From contig NC_020169.2 in assembly GCF_000224145.3 (NCBI RefSeq), positions 1,649,479 through 1,713,478 on the forward strand: 64,000 bases of DNA. Reading direction: 5' to 3'. Shown in pieces: positions 11,589 to 23,270 of this stretch; within the stretch, counting starts at the first letter, position 1; every line of letters starts with the position of its first letter. The notes beneath the pieces were generated by a model. The model had not been told where the DNA came from, ran no database searches, and saw only the letters and a program-made list of their open reading frames with translations. The position numbers and the translations under genes are program-made. This DNA is from Ciona intestinalis (taxonomy: Eukaryota; Chordata; Ascidiacea; Phlebobranchia; Cionidae).

Positions 11589-13055
11589 TACGTTTAAACG
11601 TCGTCTACCACTGTTATTCAACGGTACAGGTAATTTCACATCTCAACTATTTAAATCACTCGAAAAAATTGGCAGTATACAGAACGCAATCTAAGAAGTG
11701 CTGCAGGCTATATTCATCTTGTAATCATCGTCCACTAAAGTGTTTTGTTCATAGTTTGAAGCTACTGTCATTGCGAGTAGATGTTGGTATGTTTCCTTGT
11801 CTGATAATACACTTTACGACAATTTATTCAATGATTAATGAAAATTTGTACACATGCAAGCTAACACAGGAAAAAAATAGAACACCTGCCGAGGTTTATT
11901 TTATCATTCTAACCACTGTACAATATTAAGCGTCTTATTCGTATGCTCCCCACCACATTTGAACGCAATATTTAGCAGTGTTCAATGTGAAGTTTACTGG
12001 CATATATCCAAGCGTTTGTGGAAATTCCAGTTATAAATACTTAATGAAAACAGTTGATGTTTTATTCAATAGCTGACAAGTCAGTTGCTGATTAAAGTTT
12101 TTTGACTTCGGTTTTTAAAGCTGTGGTTTCCTATCTTGCTTTATTTGCTCTTGGCCTAGATTTAAGGCCATCTTACAAACATAATTACAGTTTTTAGAGA
12201 AAAGAAAAAAGAAAAAAAGGTATAGCTCTGTGGGGTAAGATGGGATATAGGTGTCCCATCTACCCTACAGTTTTATTTTTGTCTTGGCTTTGATATTTAT
12301 ATTTGATTCTGCTTTAAAAAACATAGCAATGTTTGTTTCATTTTTTTAGTTTGTTTAAAGTAAAGATTTAAAACATCTTACTGGTTATTATTGTTCAAGT
12401 TAAGCAGATAGTTTCGACGGACAGCTGTTTAATATCTCAAAACGTTTCATCAATTGACAACTATATTGTGCAATGCAGTAGTAGAAGGCCTGTGTATACG
12501 AAGTGTTTACATTGTTGTGTGTTGTTTAAACATTAAAGAAAGCTTGAAGAAAAAAAGAAAGCGCTCGTTTCGTTACAACAGCCAATATAAGTATTCACTA
12601 AAATTGGAGATTTTTGAGTCATGCAGCTAAACTAAATCGAATATAGTGTATATTTTAGCATTTTCACAGTGCGAAGGTTTGAATATCACTTGTTTTAAGT
12701 ACCGCCGTGTGTTGGAGCTTCAGCTTACTCTTAAAAATATTGAAGACCTTCAAACCTACTTTCTGTTACCCCATGAAATATTCATTCCTAATAGGATGGT
12801 TTCGCGTTGCGGGGCGTTGTCTATAAGCTTGTGTTTGACCGCATGAGTTAAGATGTTCTGCACCAAACGCAATGCATGCTGGTTAGTTTAAATCTAGTAA
12901 TATATATACATATAAAGATGAAAGCGTAGAAAATGTTGTATTGGTTTTACAGCAACTATTAAGCTAACTGTAGGCGATTGTTTAGTAATCTCTGATTCTA
13001 TATACAACAGTATATAGTACATACAATACCTATCAGACGTAGAATTCTACTTAAT
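11589..13055. other. No gene recognised upstream of six-Cys gene A
   Basis: AT-rich; only the collapsed MITE at 12221-12270. The last 100 bp (to 13055) should hold the promoter and 5' UTR of gene A. Confidence 0.5.
12221..12270. mobile_element. MITE reduced to its two ends
   Basis: TATAGCTCTGTGGGGTAAGA and CCCATCTACCCTACAG almost abut; the whole ~145-bp interior is deleted. Confidence 0.6.
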
Positions 13056-15275
13056 ATGAGAGTAAATCTGTATTATCTAATCCTGCTGCTCTTTTTGCTG
13101 GCGGTAGCTAATGAAATACATGCGAGGAGAGGTGGAAGTGGGAGTAGTGGAGGTAGAGGTGGCGTAAGCAGAAGTGGTATCAGCAGAACCAGTAGTGGAA
13201 CCAGTAGATATGGTTTTAACAACAGAGGAACTTCTACATTCAATCAAGGAACCAAGTGAGATTTAGCTAAAACACCTAATAAATGTTCTCATTAATAAAT
13301 ACGTCTTACCAAATATCTAAAAAAACGAGGCTGAACTATCATATAATTGTGTGTTAACTTGGATTATTTGTTGCTAAAGAAATAAATTATATGTGTTATA
13401 GTTTTGTGTTAAATTTTGTGTGTTAAATGGTATCCATTAAACATTTTTAGCTAGAAATATTTATCTTTCTTAGAATAAAAAAGCCAAAGAAGCCCAAAAA
13501 GCCAAAATTACCCATTAATTCGAAGTAAGTATTAATTAAACATTCCTATTTGAGACTGGCTATAGACTGTTGAATGTGTTACTTTTACCGTATAACACAT
13601 TTCATTTTGTTCATATACCTATATATATCGCCATTTTTGTATACATAGACAGCAATGGGTTCCTTACTCGATCAATATTAGTATTGATTATAATAATTTG
13701 GTTAGAGGCAGATTGTGGAGATCGATTTAAAATTTGGTTTGGTAATGTAATCTAAATAGCATTCGTGAATATTTGTATATTTTTTGAATTAAGTTTATAT
13801 TTCCGCAGGACACTTAAAACGTTTGTCACGACAGCTGTTTTGTTAAAACTTGCCTCAAAAGGCAGGAAACGGATTGGGTTCAAGCCGCCATTGTTTTCTA
13901 CTGGATACACGTTCGTATATAAAACATTTTTGCAAACTTTTAAACTTGACCGTCCGGAACCGCATGGTATAGCGGTTTTACTTTTCTCTAACTCAGAGGT
14001 TTTGAATTCAAAGCTCATCGCTGGTATACACGGGGTGTATGTGTAATTGAGCAAGACACTAAACGGCTGTCGGTTCAATCACAGAGTTTAAACGATTTTA
14101 ATCTTTTTGATTCAACCCACTAGTCACCAATGGCTCGTCGAAACTGTCAGCCTGAAATTACCAAAAAATGAAAAAGTAGAGCCTTTCCAAAAACTAATTA
14201 CATAAAACTACATCAGTGCTCTTCAACCTTTCTTGGGTTGGTGAACCCTCAAAGTAGTTGCGACGAACTCATGCACCCCTGATTGCTTTAACTTAAAAAT
14301 AATGACGTTTCTCGATTCCCAGTTATACAAATATAGAATTCATAAAAAACTGTAGGAAAGTGGCTAAATTTGTTAAAAATGTTCAAAACTGAATGTTATT
14401 GCTGAAAATTGTTGAAGTTTGTGATGCACTCTTGTATATACCCTTTTGTTCTGGTGCACCCCTGGCATATTTTGGTGCACCCTGGGGTGCACCGTGCACA
14501 CCGGTTGAAGAGCACTGAACTACATACTTGCATATAGTTAGGACATAAAACTTAACCTTACATTACTGCAGCCTCTACCGGGCTCGATACCTTGGTTTAA
14601 GTTACAACGTTAATGGCAATCAGTACTGGACACCACATTTGATTCCATGTTCAAATCAACGGTGTTTGAAAAACTGTCTTATAGTTCCTCTCAATATTGG
14701 TAGGTTGTTGCTTATACATATAACATAAAGAATGGTGTACTGTTAGCATTTAAATCCTATATTTTCCTAACATGCTTTGAACAATCACTTCATTTCCCCG
14801 GAGTCACGAAGCTACGGTTATACAGTTTTATAAATATAAAAGAATGGGGGGATGGAACACCTTTTCTCGACCCATTTTTTTTTTCAAATACGTTCAGGAT
14901 ACTTGGATAATATGTGCTGAAGGTTCCCCGTATTTCCCACCATTACTATATCTTTTTACTGTTATGTGAACATAAGAGAAGGAAAAATGAAACATATCCG
15001 ATCTTACCCCACCCTACTGAAACTTTACTAAACAGCAATAACATTATCTAAACTCCATACATTTTACAGACAGTTTAGGGGAATGCCGTGACTCGTTCCG
15101 TAGATACGTGAACAACCAAACACGGTTCAAGTTCCCTGACGAATACCCAAACACAGCACTTGTGCGCACAAGTCGGAGCATCAACGTTTGTTGCAACAAA
15201 AACAATAGTACAACAAGAGCAGAGGCTTCGTTCTATGTTTTAATGTTGTCTTTGCTTATAGCAATGCTACATTAA
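13056..15275 (+). CDS. Secreted, probably GPI-anchored six-cysteine protein A (RG-rich)
   Basis: Five exons: 13056-13255, 13474-13524, 13809-13910, 14572-14699, 15070-15275; 228 residues. Order of parts: signal peptide (about 1-23, core LYYLILLLFLLAVAN); RG/S-rich basic stretch (about 24-66); lysine-proline stretch KKPKKPKKPKLP; short hydrophobic run TFVTTAVLLKLA; then a domain with six cysteines (one after LIP, RCLKNC, EC, and a CC pair), sequon NNQT, and a C-terminal hydrophobic tail FYVLMLSLLIAMLH without a cytoplasmic end, typical of a GPI signal. The neighbour at 19172-21378 has the same exon plan and phases, which confirms the splice sites, including an unusual GTTCGTAT donor after exon 3. 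Not recognised as a known family; the layout resembles PrP/Shadoo, but the six cysteines do not. It would sit on the cell surface. Confidence 0.75.
13960..14165 (+). mobile_element. SINE head, diverged
   Basis: ATGGTATAGCGGTTTTACTT (box A-like), ATTCAAAGCTCATCGCTGG (box B region), TGTAATTGAGCAAGACACTA. In an intron of six-Cys gene A. Confidence 0.45.
14214..14517. mobile_element. hAT-type nonautonomous element
   Basis: Perfect 15-bp inverted ends CAGTGCTCTTCAACC, flanked by a perfect 8-bp duplication AACTACAT (14206-14213, 14518-14525). 304 bp, in an intron of six-Cys gene A. The intact duplication points to a fairly recent insertion. Confidence 0.88.
14836..15022 (+). mobile_element. MITE with internal deletion, plus terminal fragment
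   Basis: 14836-14950 has both ends but only part of the interior; ~14983-15022 is a second right end (CCGATCTTACCCCACCCTAC). Intron of six-Cys gene A. Confidence 0.65.
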
Positions 15276-15952
15276 TATCTTGGACATGGTGTTATTGTCA
15301 TATAGAACCAATTAATTTGGTTGCAGTATAGCTTGTAAAGTTTTCTGTATAGTTTTTTTATTATTCTCTCACGGGAGATTGTCGCATGATTGCAACGCTG
15401 TATGTCATAGGACATATAGGATATTAAATTGAACCGTCGTTTGGAAAAATCGTTGCCTTGTTTATTATGTGTGTGTTATTTGGTGTCATGGCCTATTATA
15501 ATACAACTGTGTGACGTCTGCGTGACGGCCACTGACCCGATGTGAAAAACTATACATTGTTTGACGATAGGTATTTTTGTGTTTGCTTGTAAACTAACTT
15601 TAGTGTTGAATTTGGCATTTGAATTTGGGAACAACACGTTTTTAACGGCACTGCTTTATATCATTTTTCCAACCTCTCTCCAACGCTGCTGTAAAATACA
15701 AGACTTAGTCGCTGATTTTTAAAACATTCGTCGTCACGCATGACAGTCGGCCTGTGAAATTCAACTTTAAGAACGGACATTTTGGGCGGTACATTACAGT
15801 AGACTAAAGGTGGCTGTACACAGTATCCGGAATTCGACGGTTTTGTCTGTTTTTTTTCTAGATTTCGCTGCCGCGTGCGGACTTGGACACTGGTTTGCAT
15901 ACGATTTCGTAGGGGAATTCGCACGCCGGATACTGCAGTGTTAACTTAGGAA

Positions 15953-16145
15953 TATAATGAGGTGGGGAAGACGGGACACCTTTTCGTCCCATTTTCTCGT
16001 CCTTTGATAGTAAACAAAGAACATTCAACGAAATATAAAACCTCCTCGTAACTCCCATAGACCGTTGTAAATTGTTTAAAACACAATCAAGATATTTTTA
16101 TATTACGTGCTAAAGGTTTCCTATCTTATTCCACAGTACGATATA
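15953..16145 (+). mobile_element. TA-flanked MITE copy
   Basis: GAGGTGGGGAAGACGGGACA to TTCCACAGTACGATA. Confidence 0.8.
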
Positions 16146-16329
16146 TGTTGATTGTTAATTTGTATTTGCATACATGTACAACACAGCAGGTCGCATGGAT
16201 ACGTGTGTTTTTATAATACAGTCAGCTTAAACAGAGTTGTAACATAGTTAACTTGTAACAGTGACATTCTTATGTACATACATCTTACAAGTCTATATAC
16301 AAACATTAACTGAACCTTTAAAAAATACG

Positions 16330-16512
16330 TATAGTACTGTGGGGTAAAATGGGACAGCTTTCGCACGCAATATCCAATCACCCTGATCGTGTTTTAAACA
16401 ATTAACAACGCGATTTTAGAGTCGTGATGATATGGTTATATAATTCTATGAATGTTCTTTGTTTACTATTAATGAGACGATAAAAATGAATAAAAACATG
16501 TCTACTGTATAT
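16330..16512 (-). mobile_element. MITE, right end truncated
   Basis: Begins TAGTACTGTGGGGTAAAATG, a variant terminus seen in a second subgroup (also 20128, 32395, 42724, 63800). Confidence 0.7.
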
Positions 16513-18026
16513 CATAGAGAGTATAGGATTTTCCGGTATCGCAGACAAGTGAGTCAACTGGTATGTAGACAAGAACTTAGCCAAAAGCAAGATAAGTGGT
16601 TTTCTATTTAGCATGAACCAGCAAGATAAGTGGTTTGCTGTTATAGTATACTATACCTTCTATATCGACAATCAACTGTAATCGTTTAAACTACTTGTAA
16701 TTTTACGTTTTAAACGTCGTATTTATTACAGTTACACCATTAGATGTAATAGGGTATGAGGCATATCTGAACATATTATTCAGCAACATTACGTATTCAG
16801 CAATTTAAATCAGATTTAATGTTTCTTTCAAGTACAATTTAAAGTTATCGTAGCCTTAGGTAAGTAGTGGAAACCACGACCAGAAATGTCAGGTATGAAT
16901 AATCGTCGCCTTTGGTCTGTATTTTGTCGTGACTCATATTCAGCAGGTTGTCAGATCAGTTTTTGCCTCGGTTTTGAACCTATGTGACTTACTCCCCTTT
17001 TTCTTGCTTCAGTCAAGTGAAACCACAGAAATAAAAATGAGTAGAACACGCAACTGCTCAAAACTGTGATACATTCTTTTTTCATTCACGTGACCGCCAA
17101 CTCCGTCCCGATTTTGCCTGGTCTCCATTGTAAAAGATAGGCGCACAGTGGTTTTCGGAAGTTGCAGCTGTTAAAAAACTACATCAACTATTCCAGTTTA
17201 TTACGTCAGTTTGGTTATTTGGTAGGTTAAGGCTTACAGTTTAGCGCTTGTTTGGGAAAATTAATTATTTATTAAATTTAGATAAAAAAGTTTAAACAAA
17301 CGGTTTATTATAAAATATTATGTGTTTGGAAATGTTTATTTTTTCCTATAAATCTAGATGAAGTTACAAAACGAAGAAAAACTACATAAAACGCCCTGGA
17401 TTCCGTTGGCTACAATAGTAAACGGGAACGACTCGCGAAAGAAAGAGAGTGTATCATGCTGTCTCCTTTGCCGACATTCGAGATGCGCGTGCGCGTTTTA
17501 TTCTTTTTTATTTGTGTGAGTGAAACAGCATTTTACTTCTCCTCAGTCTAGTCAGAAGACAGCGTTATATCCGTGATCTAAACGCTCTCTGGGGAAGCAT
17601 TTTAAAGAGTCTTGTGTTAGGAGAAAGCAAGAAACAGACACAATATTGCGCAGCGACAGCGCCTTAGTGGTATTAATATTTTATTTGGAGTTCAAGTTGG
17701 GGTGTGCTTCAGAGTCGTTTGTTTGCAATGCAAAGATTGTAGTCCTGCTATGCAAAGTTGTCATTACATTCAAGTGGGCCACACGAGGAAAGCCGCGGGG
17801 CATGACATTAGTCAATACCTAAATCGATCGCATAACAACTATACAGTTAACTGAGTAAAGTAAGGAAATACGCAAGCTAGTAGTAACATGTATAACTACG
17901 TCAGAGAAACGAACTTCGTTTTAGTAGGAAAAGATAGTTTTGATTATGCATCTGCCAGTCAAAACTTACAGAATCGTTTTGTTTACAGGAGGTTTGTAAC
18001 TAAACTAATTGGAGCATAGTTTATGG
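16513..18026. other. No gene recognised
   Basis: A less AT-rich tract at ~17340-17860. A 31-codon frame at 17457 starts MLSPLPTFEMRVRVLFFFIC but has no further support. Confidence 0.45.
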
Positions 18027-18371
18027 TATAGTAGGGTGGGGGAAGATAGGACACCTTTTCGTTTAGTTTTCTCTTTTCATTTGGCAGTAAACAAAGAACA
18101 TTCAATGAATTATAAAACCGCATCTTCACGACTTTCATAGACCGTTGTTAATTGTTTAAAACATGATCAGGATATTTATATATTTTGTGCTAAAGGTGTC
18201 CCATCTTCCCCCACCCCACTATACAATAGGGGGTGGTACATTAGGACATGTTTTCATTCCCCGTTATCGTTCTATTTGATAGTAAACAAACAATGTATAT
18301 AGAACTATACAACCAAATTTACGCGACTCTAAAACATCGTTGTTACTTCAAAACACGATAAGAAAATATGG
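18027..18371 (+). mobile_element. Full MITE followed directly by a truncated one
   Basis: 18027-18224 has both ends; 18225-18371 is a second copy in the same orientation lacking its right end. Confidence 0.75.
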
Positions 18372-18804
18372 GAAGGGATTTAGATGCTAGCGGTATTCCT
18401 TGCCCATACTATTAGATACATGATTATGTTATTACGATGACTGTTTGCCTTTATAGGAGAGACGTTACGTTTTACACGACAAGCACCTCATAGGCGCTAT
18501 GCTATGCTATTAAATATTTATTCCTTGTGCAATTTATCCGACGGTTCTGGACTAAAAAGGGGCGTAGACTAAACAGGTTTTTACCTGACAACGTAGATGA
18601 AACGTATTATATAGTTTACCAGTTTTTTTTTTTAAATAGACTATTTTAATTACGAAGAGATGCTTAATTAGTAAATCTCCTATATACTTTGGATAAAATA
18701 GTTCTACACTACATCAAGTTATTTTGTAACCTGATCTATTTACTTATATATTACTGTAGGAGTGATAGGGTAAGTTAGCGTTTGGCACATATAACCTGTA
18801 TTCT

Positions 18805-19136
18805 GTATAGTGAGGAGGGGGAAGATGGGACACCTTTAGCACAAAATATATAAATGTCCCGATCGTGTTTTAAACAATTAACAATGGTCCATAAAAGTCG
18901 CGAGGACAAGGTTTTATAATTCTTTAAATGTTTTTTGTTTACTGCCAAAATGTACGAGAAAATAGAATGAAAAGGTGTCCCATCTTCCCCCATCCTACTA
19001 TATCTTGTTTTGTACAATTAACAACGTTATTTTAGAGTCGCCGGGCTACGGTCATATGCTTTTGTAAATAGACTTTATGTGCAACCAAACAGGACAAGAA
19101 AGTATAATGAGATCATTCTATCTTACCCCACCTTAA
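18805..19136 (-). mobile_element. Full MITE followed by a left-truncated one
   Basis: 18805-19003 is complete; ~19008-19136 begins inside the element (ACAATTAACAACG) and ends ATCTTACCCCACC. Just upstream of six-Cys gene B. Confidence 0.75.
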
Positions 19137-19171
19137 AAATATATGACCAGACATAGGTACTTTAAGCTAAT

Positions 19172-21378
19172 ATGAAAGTAAATCTTTATCTTGCCGTTTT
19201 GTTGCTATGCCTGCTGGTGGCGGTCAAGGATATTGAGGCAAGGAGAAGTTTGAGTCGACGCAGGCAATCATCGTAAGTTGTATTTTTAATATTGTGGATT
19301 TACGCGGATATATATGCTCTATATGGAAAAGGGTGTTACACCCTTTATTTTATATGAAAGACTGACGATGCAATTTAGGCGAAATATATATATATGTTAT
19401 ATTATTTAATTGGTTGGACTCTTATTTAATAGGTTGATTTATGTCTGTTAAATATTTCGTAGCACCAGATCCTGACTGTATCCATTACACAAGAATCACT
19501 CAAATCTTTGATCACCAGATCAGGATCAGATTAGCGAAATTAATTACCGTTAGTGTTACATGCTGGTATAGATTTTTACAAATATTCAAACGGCGCTATA
19601 ATATACTATTCCATGTTTTAACTTAACATATTTTTTTTCGCAGAAACAGAAGACCAAGCAGTAAGTAAGTACTGAATATTCGTCTTAACTATATACCACA
19701 TATTCTTTGTATGTTCACACTGTTACGCCGCGTGTTAACGATTTTAGTTTTTAATATGTTTTTGTTTTATGCATTGCATTTAATCTAAAAGTAAAATAAA
19801 ATTGTTGTTAACTGAAACACATATTTCTTGATTTCCTCTTGACTCGTTTAGTCTATCGAAATATATGTGTTATTGGTAGTGAAAACTTCCGTCGTAAATG
19901 TAACAATGTTTTGTTTTAACTTCACAGAACACTAACAACAGTTGCCATGTCAGCTACGTTGTTGAGATTGGCAACGGAACAAAATAAACGGACAGGATAC
20001 AAACCACCAAGCCTTTCTTCCGGATACTTGTTCGTATTATAATCCAATCTAGCAAACGTATTATTTAAAAAAATTAAACAGCAGTTTGATATGTTTTAAC
20101 TAAACTTATTCAATGTGGTACTATATAAGTACTGTGGGGTAAGATGGGATACCGTTAGCGCCCAAGCCCCACATCTCCTGATAGTGTTTTAAGCAATTAC
20201 TAACAAACATTTCGCGAGGCTACGGTTACATAAAATAATCTGTGTTTGCAACCAAATGGGACGAGTAAATAGAATAAAAACATGTCCCATCTTACCCCAC
20301 CGGACATCCTTACTAAAAGATATCAACATTCTGCTTTATTTATTCAGCCTCACACCTGGTATTTATCTCGATGACGACTTCAATGTCAACGGTAACCAAT
20401 ATTGGACGCCACATTTTCTCTTATCATGTTCTGATGAAGAAGAGTGTTTGAGAAACTGCCTTATTGTCCCGACTTATGTTTGTACGTTACCAATATTTAT
20501 TATAAAATTTATAGTTTATATCATGGCCTACTAAAGATATCTTTAGTAGTATCTTTAGTAGGCCATAGTTTATACTTTGGTTAAGATGAATAGTACCGAC
20601 AGAACATAACCTCCCAAATTTCCTACTCGTGTTTTTAATAATTAACATGATTTTTTTGAGAGTATGTTGTATATAAAAGGTTGGGGGAAGACGGGACACC
20701 TTTAGCACATAATATCTAAATATCTTAATCGTTTTTTAACAATTAACAACGGCCTATTGGAGTCGTGAGGATACGGTTTATTAACTTTTTGAATGTTCTT
20801 TTGTTTACTACAAAATTGAACGAGAAAATGGAATTAAAAGATGTCCCACCTTCCCCCACCCTACTATAATTCTGTAAATAATCCGTGTGTACTTCCAAAC
20901 TAGACGTTAAATGTAATATATATGGTTGGGTGGGATAAGATGGGACACCTTTTCATTCTATTTTCTCGTCCCATTCGTTAGTAAACAAAGAATATTCAAA
21001 GACCTATAAAACCGCATCATCACGACTTACATAGACTGTTGGTTTATTGTTTAAAACGCGATTAGGATATTTGGAAAATATGTGTTAAGGGGGTCATGTC
21101 TTCCCGCACCGTATATACCTAATTTATATACCTATATTTAACTAATATAGAATATATTTACCTCCATTTCTACAGCCAGTAAAACGAAGTGCCGCTACCA
21201 GTTTTTTGATCGCGTCAACAACCAAACCACCTTCAAGTTCGTGAATGAATTTGTAAATTCATCAAGCGTCGTGCATACGACTCGCGACATAAATATCTGT
21301 TGCAGCAGCAAAACAACAAGGGCGACAATTTCTTTCTACGTTTTAATGCTGTCCTTACTCATCTCCATGCTACGTTAA
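19172..21378 (+). CDS. Secreted, probably GPI-anchored six-cysteine protein B (paralogue of A)
   Basis: Five exons: 19172-19272, 19644-19664, 19928-20029, 20348-20481, 21176-21378; 186 residues. The signal peptide MKVNLYLAVLLLCLLVAVKD is followed by a short arginine-rich stretch (RRSLSRRRQSS), a hydrophobic run TVAMSATLLRLA, KPPSLSSGY, VNGNQYWTPH, six cysteines at positions matching gene A, the shared sequon VNNQT, and the tail SFYVLMLSLLISMLR. The long RG-rich and KKP segments of gene A are absent or reduced to 21 nt in exon 2. Exon 3 has the same 102-nt length as in A. This is a tandem duplicate of A; the C-terminal domain and tail are the best conserved parts, so they are probably the functional core. 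Introns carry several MITEs. Confidence 0.75.
20128..20300 (-). mobile_element. TA-flanked MITE copy (ACTGTGGGGTAAG subgroup)
   Basis: ACTGTGGGGTAAGATGGGAT to CCCATCTTACCCCACC; intron 3 of six-Cys gene B. Confidence 0.8.
20523..20566. repeat. Perfect 17-bp inverted repeat (hairpin)
   Basis: ATGGCCTACTAAAGATA and its exact complement around a 10-nt loop, in intron 4 of six-Cys gene B, 42 bp after exon 4. Confidence 0.9.
20671..21114. mobile_element. Two MITE copies in opposite orientation
   Basis: 20671-20868 (minus type) and 20918-21114 (plus type) in intron 4 of six-Cys gene B. Confidence 0.8.
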
Positions 21379-21409
21379 TGAGTGTAAATTGGCACGGATG
21401 AGTAAATTA

Positions 21410-21605
21410 ATGAATGAATGAATGGATGAATGGATGAATGGATGAATGGATGAATGGATGAATGGATGAATGGATGAATGGATGAATGGATGAATGGATG
21501 AATGGATGAATGGATGAATGGATGAATGGATGAATGGATGAATGGATGAATGGATGAATGAATGAATGAATGAATGATGAATGAATGAATGAATGAATGA
21601 ATGAC
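21410..21605. repeat. (ATGAATGG)n / (ATGA)n microsatellite
   Basis: About 190 bp of ATGAATGG units flanked by plain ATGA units, starting ~30 bp after the stop of six-Cys gene B. It may have grown from the tail of a SINE. Confidence 0.95.
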
Positions 21606-22770
21606 ACTTATTTATCCTTTTCCGTCAAATATTTGTTCTTGTTTTTCATTGCAGCTAATTGCCTTACTTATTCACCTTTTCCAAAATAATCAGGCAGATG
21701 TAAAAGATAACATACTCTTCTATATAGGCTATCTTTGACAATTAGTTAACATCAAATCAGGCTTTTACCTAACCATTTCGGCAACAAAACCATTTTTCCA
21801 TCCTTTAACACTACGCCTATATCAAATTAGTCATGTATTAATTTGTACCCTATTAATTGCACAGTCACTAACGGTATAATTGTACGGTACCTGGAGGTGT
21901 TTACTTATGTAGTATGACCGGAAACAAAATAATGCGAATGTTTATTACAAATTATATTTATGCAATGCATAATATAGCTAGTTAAATATATTTTTTTCCA
22001 TGACGTTTAATTAAAGAGTGTCTGCCTGCTTAGCGCACGATCAAGCATGCCATAAACATATTGTTTTGCTTCGTGTTGTTTTATCCGCCACATGTTTGTA
22101 ACGCAAAATCCGCAGCATATATTTGTCTGTATACCGTTTGCATATAACCTGCTGTTGAAACGATCTATTAAATGCACGATTGCCAGCCCACAGGGCATTT
22201 TATTAAAAGTTCAATTTAGTTGTGTTGAATGAAAAATAAGTTCAATAAAAATAGACGAAGCATGAACAAGATTTTCTTCTTAATCGATCGCATGGGCTGC
22301 CGGGATCACAACACATACCGGTTTAAAACACGACAGAGAAGTACGTATATATCCGTACACTTAATGGAAACTGAAAAGGTCATTTTTTGGAATTGATGAA
22401 ACTTTTTACTGAATTGAATCTACATTATTGTTGGTTGAAAGTCGTATACCGCTTTTACCACTATATTCGAGTCCGAGACGTCACATATTTTTTAATTGTA
22501 ATTGTTAGCTTTTAAGTTAAATTTCCAAACGCATATATAGAACAAAGAAGTATAATACAAAACACGGACAAGCTGAATAACGAATACTATATACTCCGTA
22601 AACATTCTTTCATTTAACTGTTGATCACGTAAAGGCATTTGCACTATCGTATTACGGAAACTATTCATATATTTGATTACTACAGTTACATTTTGACAGG
22701 AAACGAGTTGTTGGGTTACTTGTCCATGCAAAAAATAGCATTGCTTTGGTCGGTTGAATAATTTCGAGAA
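21606..22770. other. No gene recognised
   Basis: AT-rich sequence between the microsatellite and the 500-N gap; I see no GALNT exons in it. Confidence 0.5.
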
Positions 22771-23270
22771 NNNNNNNNNNNNNNNNNNNNNNNNNNNNNN
22801 NNNNNNNNNNNNNNNNNNNNNNNNNNNNNNNNNNNNNNNNNNNNNNNNNNNNNNNNNNNNNNNNNNNNNNNNNNNNNNNNNNNNNNNNNNNNNNNNNNNN
22901 NNNNNNNNNNNNNNNNNNNNNNNNNNNNNNNNNNNNNNNNNNNNNNNNNNNNNNNNNNNNNNNNNNNNNNNNNNNNNNNNNNNNNNNNNNNNNNNNNNNN
23001 NNNNNNNNNNNNNNNNNNNNNNNNNNNNNNNNNNNNNNNNNNNNNNNNNNNNNNNNNNNNNNNNNNNNNNNNNNNNNNNNNNNNNNNNNNNNNNNNNNNN
23101 NNNNNNNNNNNNNNNNNNNNNNNNNNNNNNNNNNNNNNNNNNNNNNNNNNNNNNNNNNNNNNNNNNNNNNNNNNNNNNNNNNNNNNNNNNNNNNNNNNNN
23201 NNNNNNNNNNNNNNNNNNNNNNNNNNNNNNNNNNNNNNNNNNNNNNNNNNNNNNNNNNNNNNNNNNNNNN
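22771..23270. other. Assembly gap (500 N) in GALNT
   Basis: Exactly 500 N, probably a placeholder size. It cuts into the exon with the Gal/GalNAc-T motif and hides all upstream GALNT exons. Confidence 0.9.

Noticed and set aside
11385-11694. Two overlapping 80-90 codon frames on both strands
   Set aside because: They lie across the two tRNA genes and are explained by tRNA sequence.
13809-14046. Long open frame continuing past exon 3 of six-Cys gene A
   Set aside because: It runs into a SINE head and has no counterpart in paralogue B, which stops right after the splice site; it is intron read-through.
13056-15275. Calling six-Cys gene A a true prion-protein homologue
   Set aside because: Only the layout matches; six rather than two cysteines and no recognisable PrP hydrophobic core sequence.
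21410-21605. CRISPR-like regular repeat
   Set aside because: Simple 8-bp microsatellite with no spacers; the genome is animal.
21407-21607. 66-codon frame of repeated Phe-Ile-His-Ser residues
   Set aside because: Translation of the ATGAATGG microsatellite.
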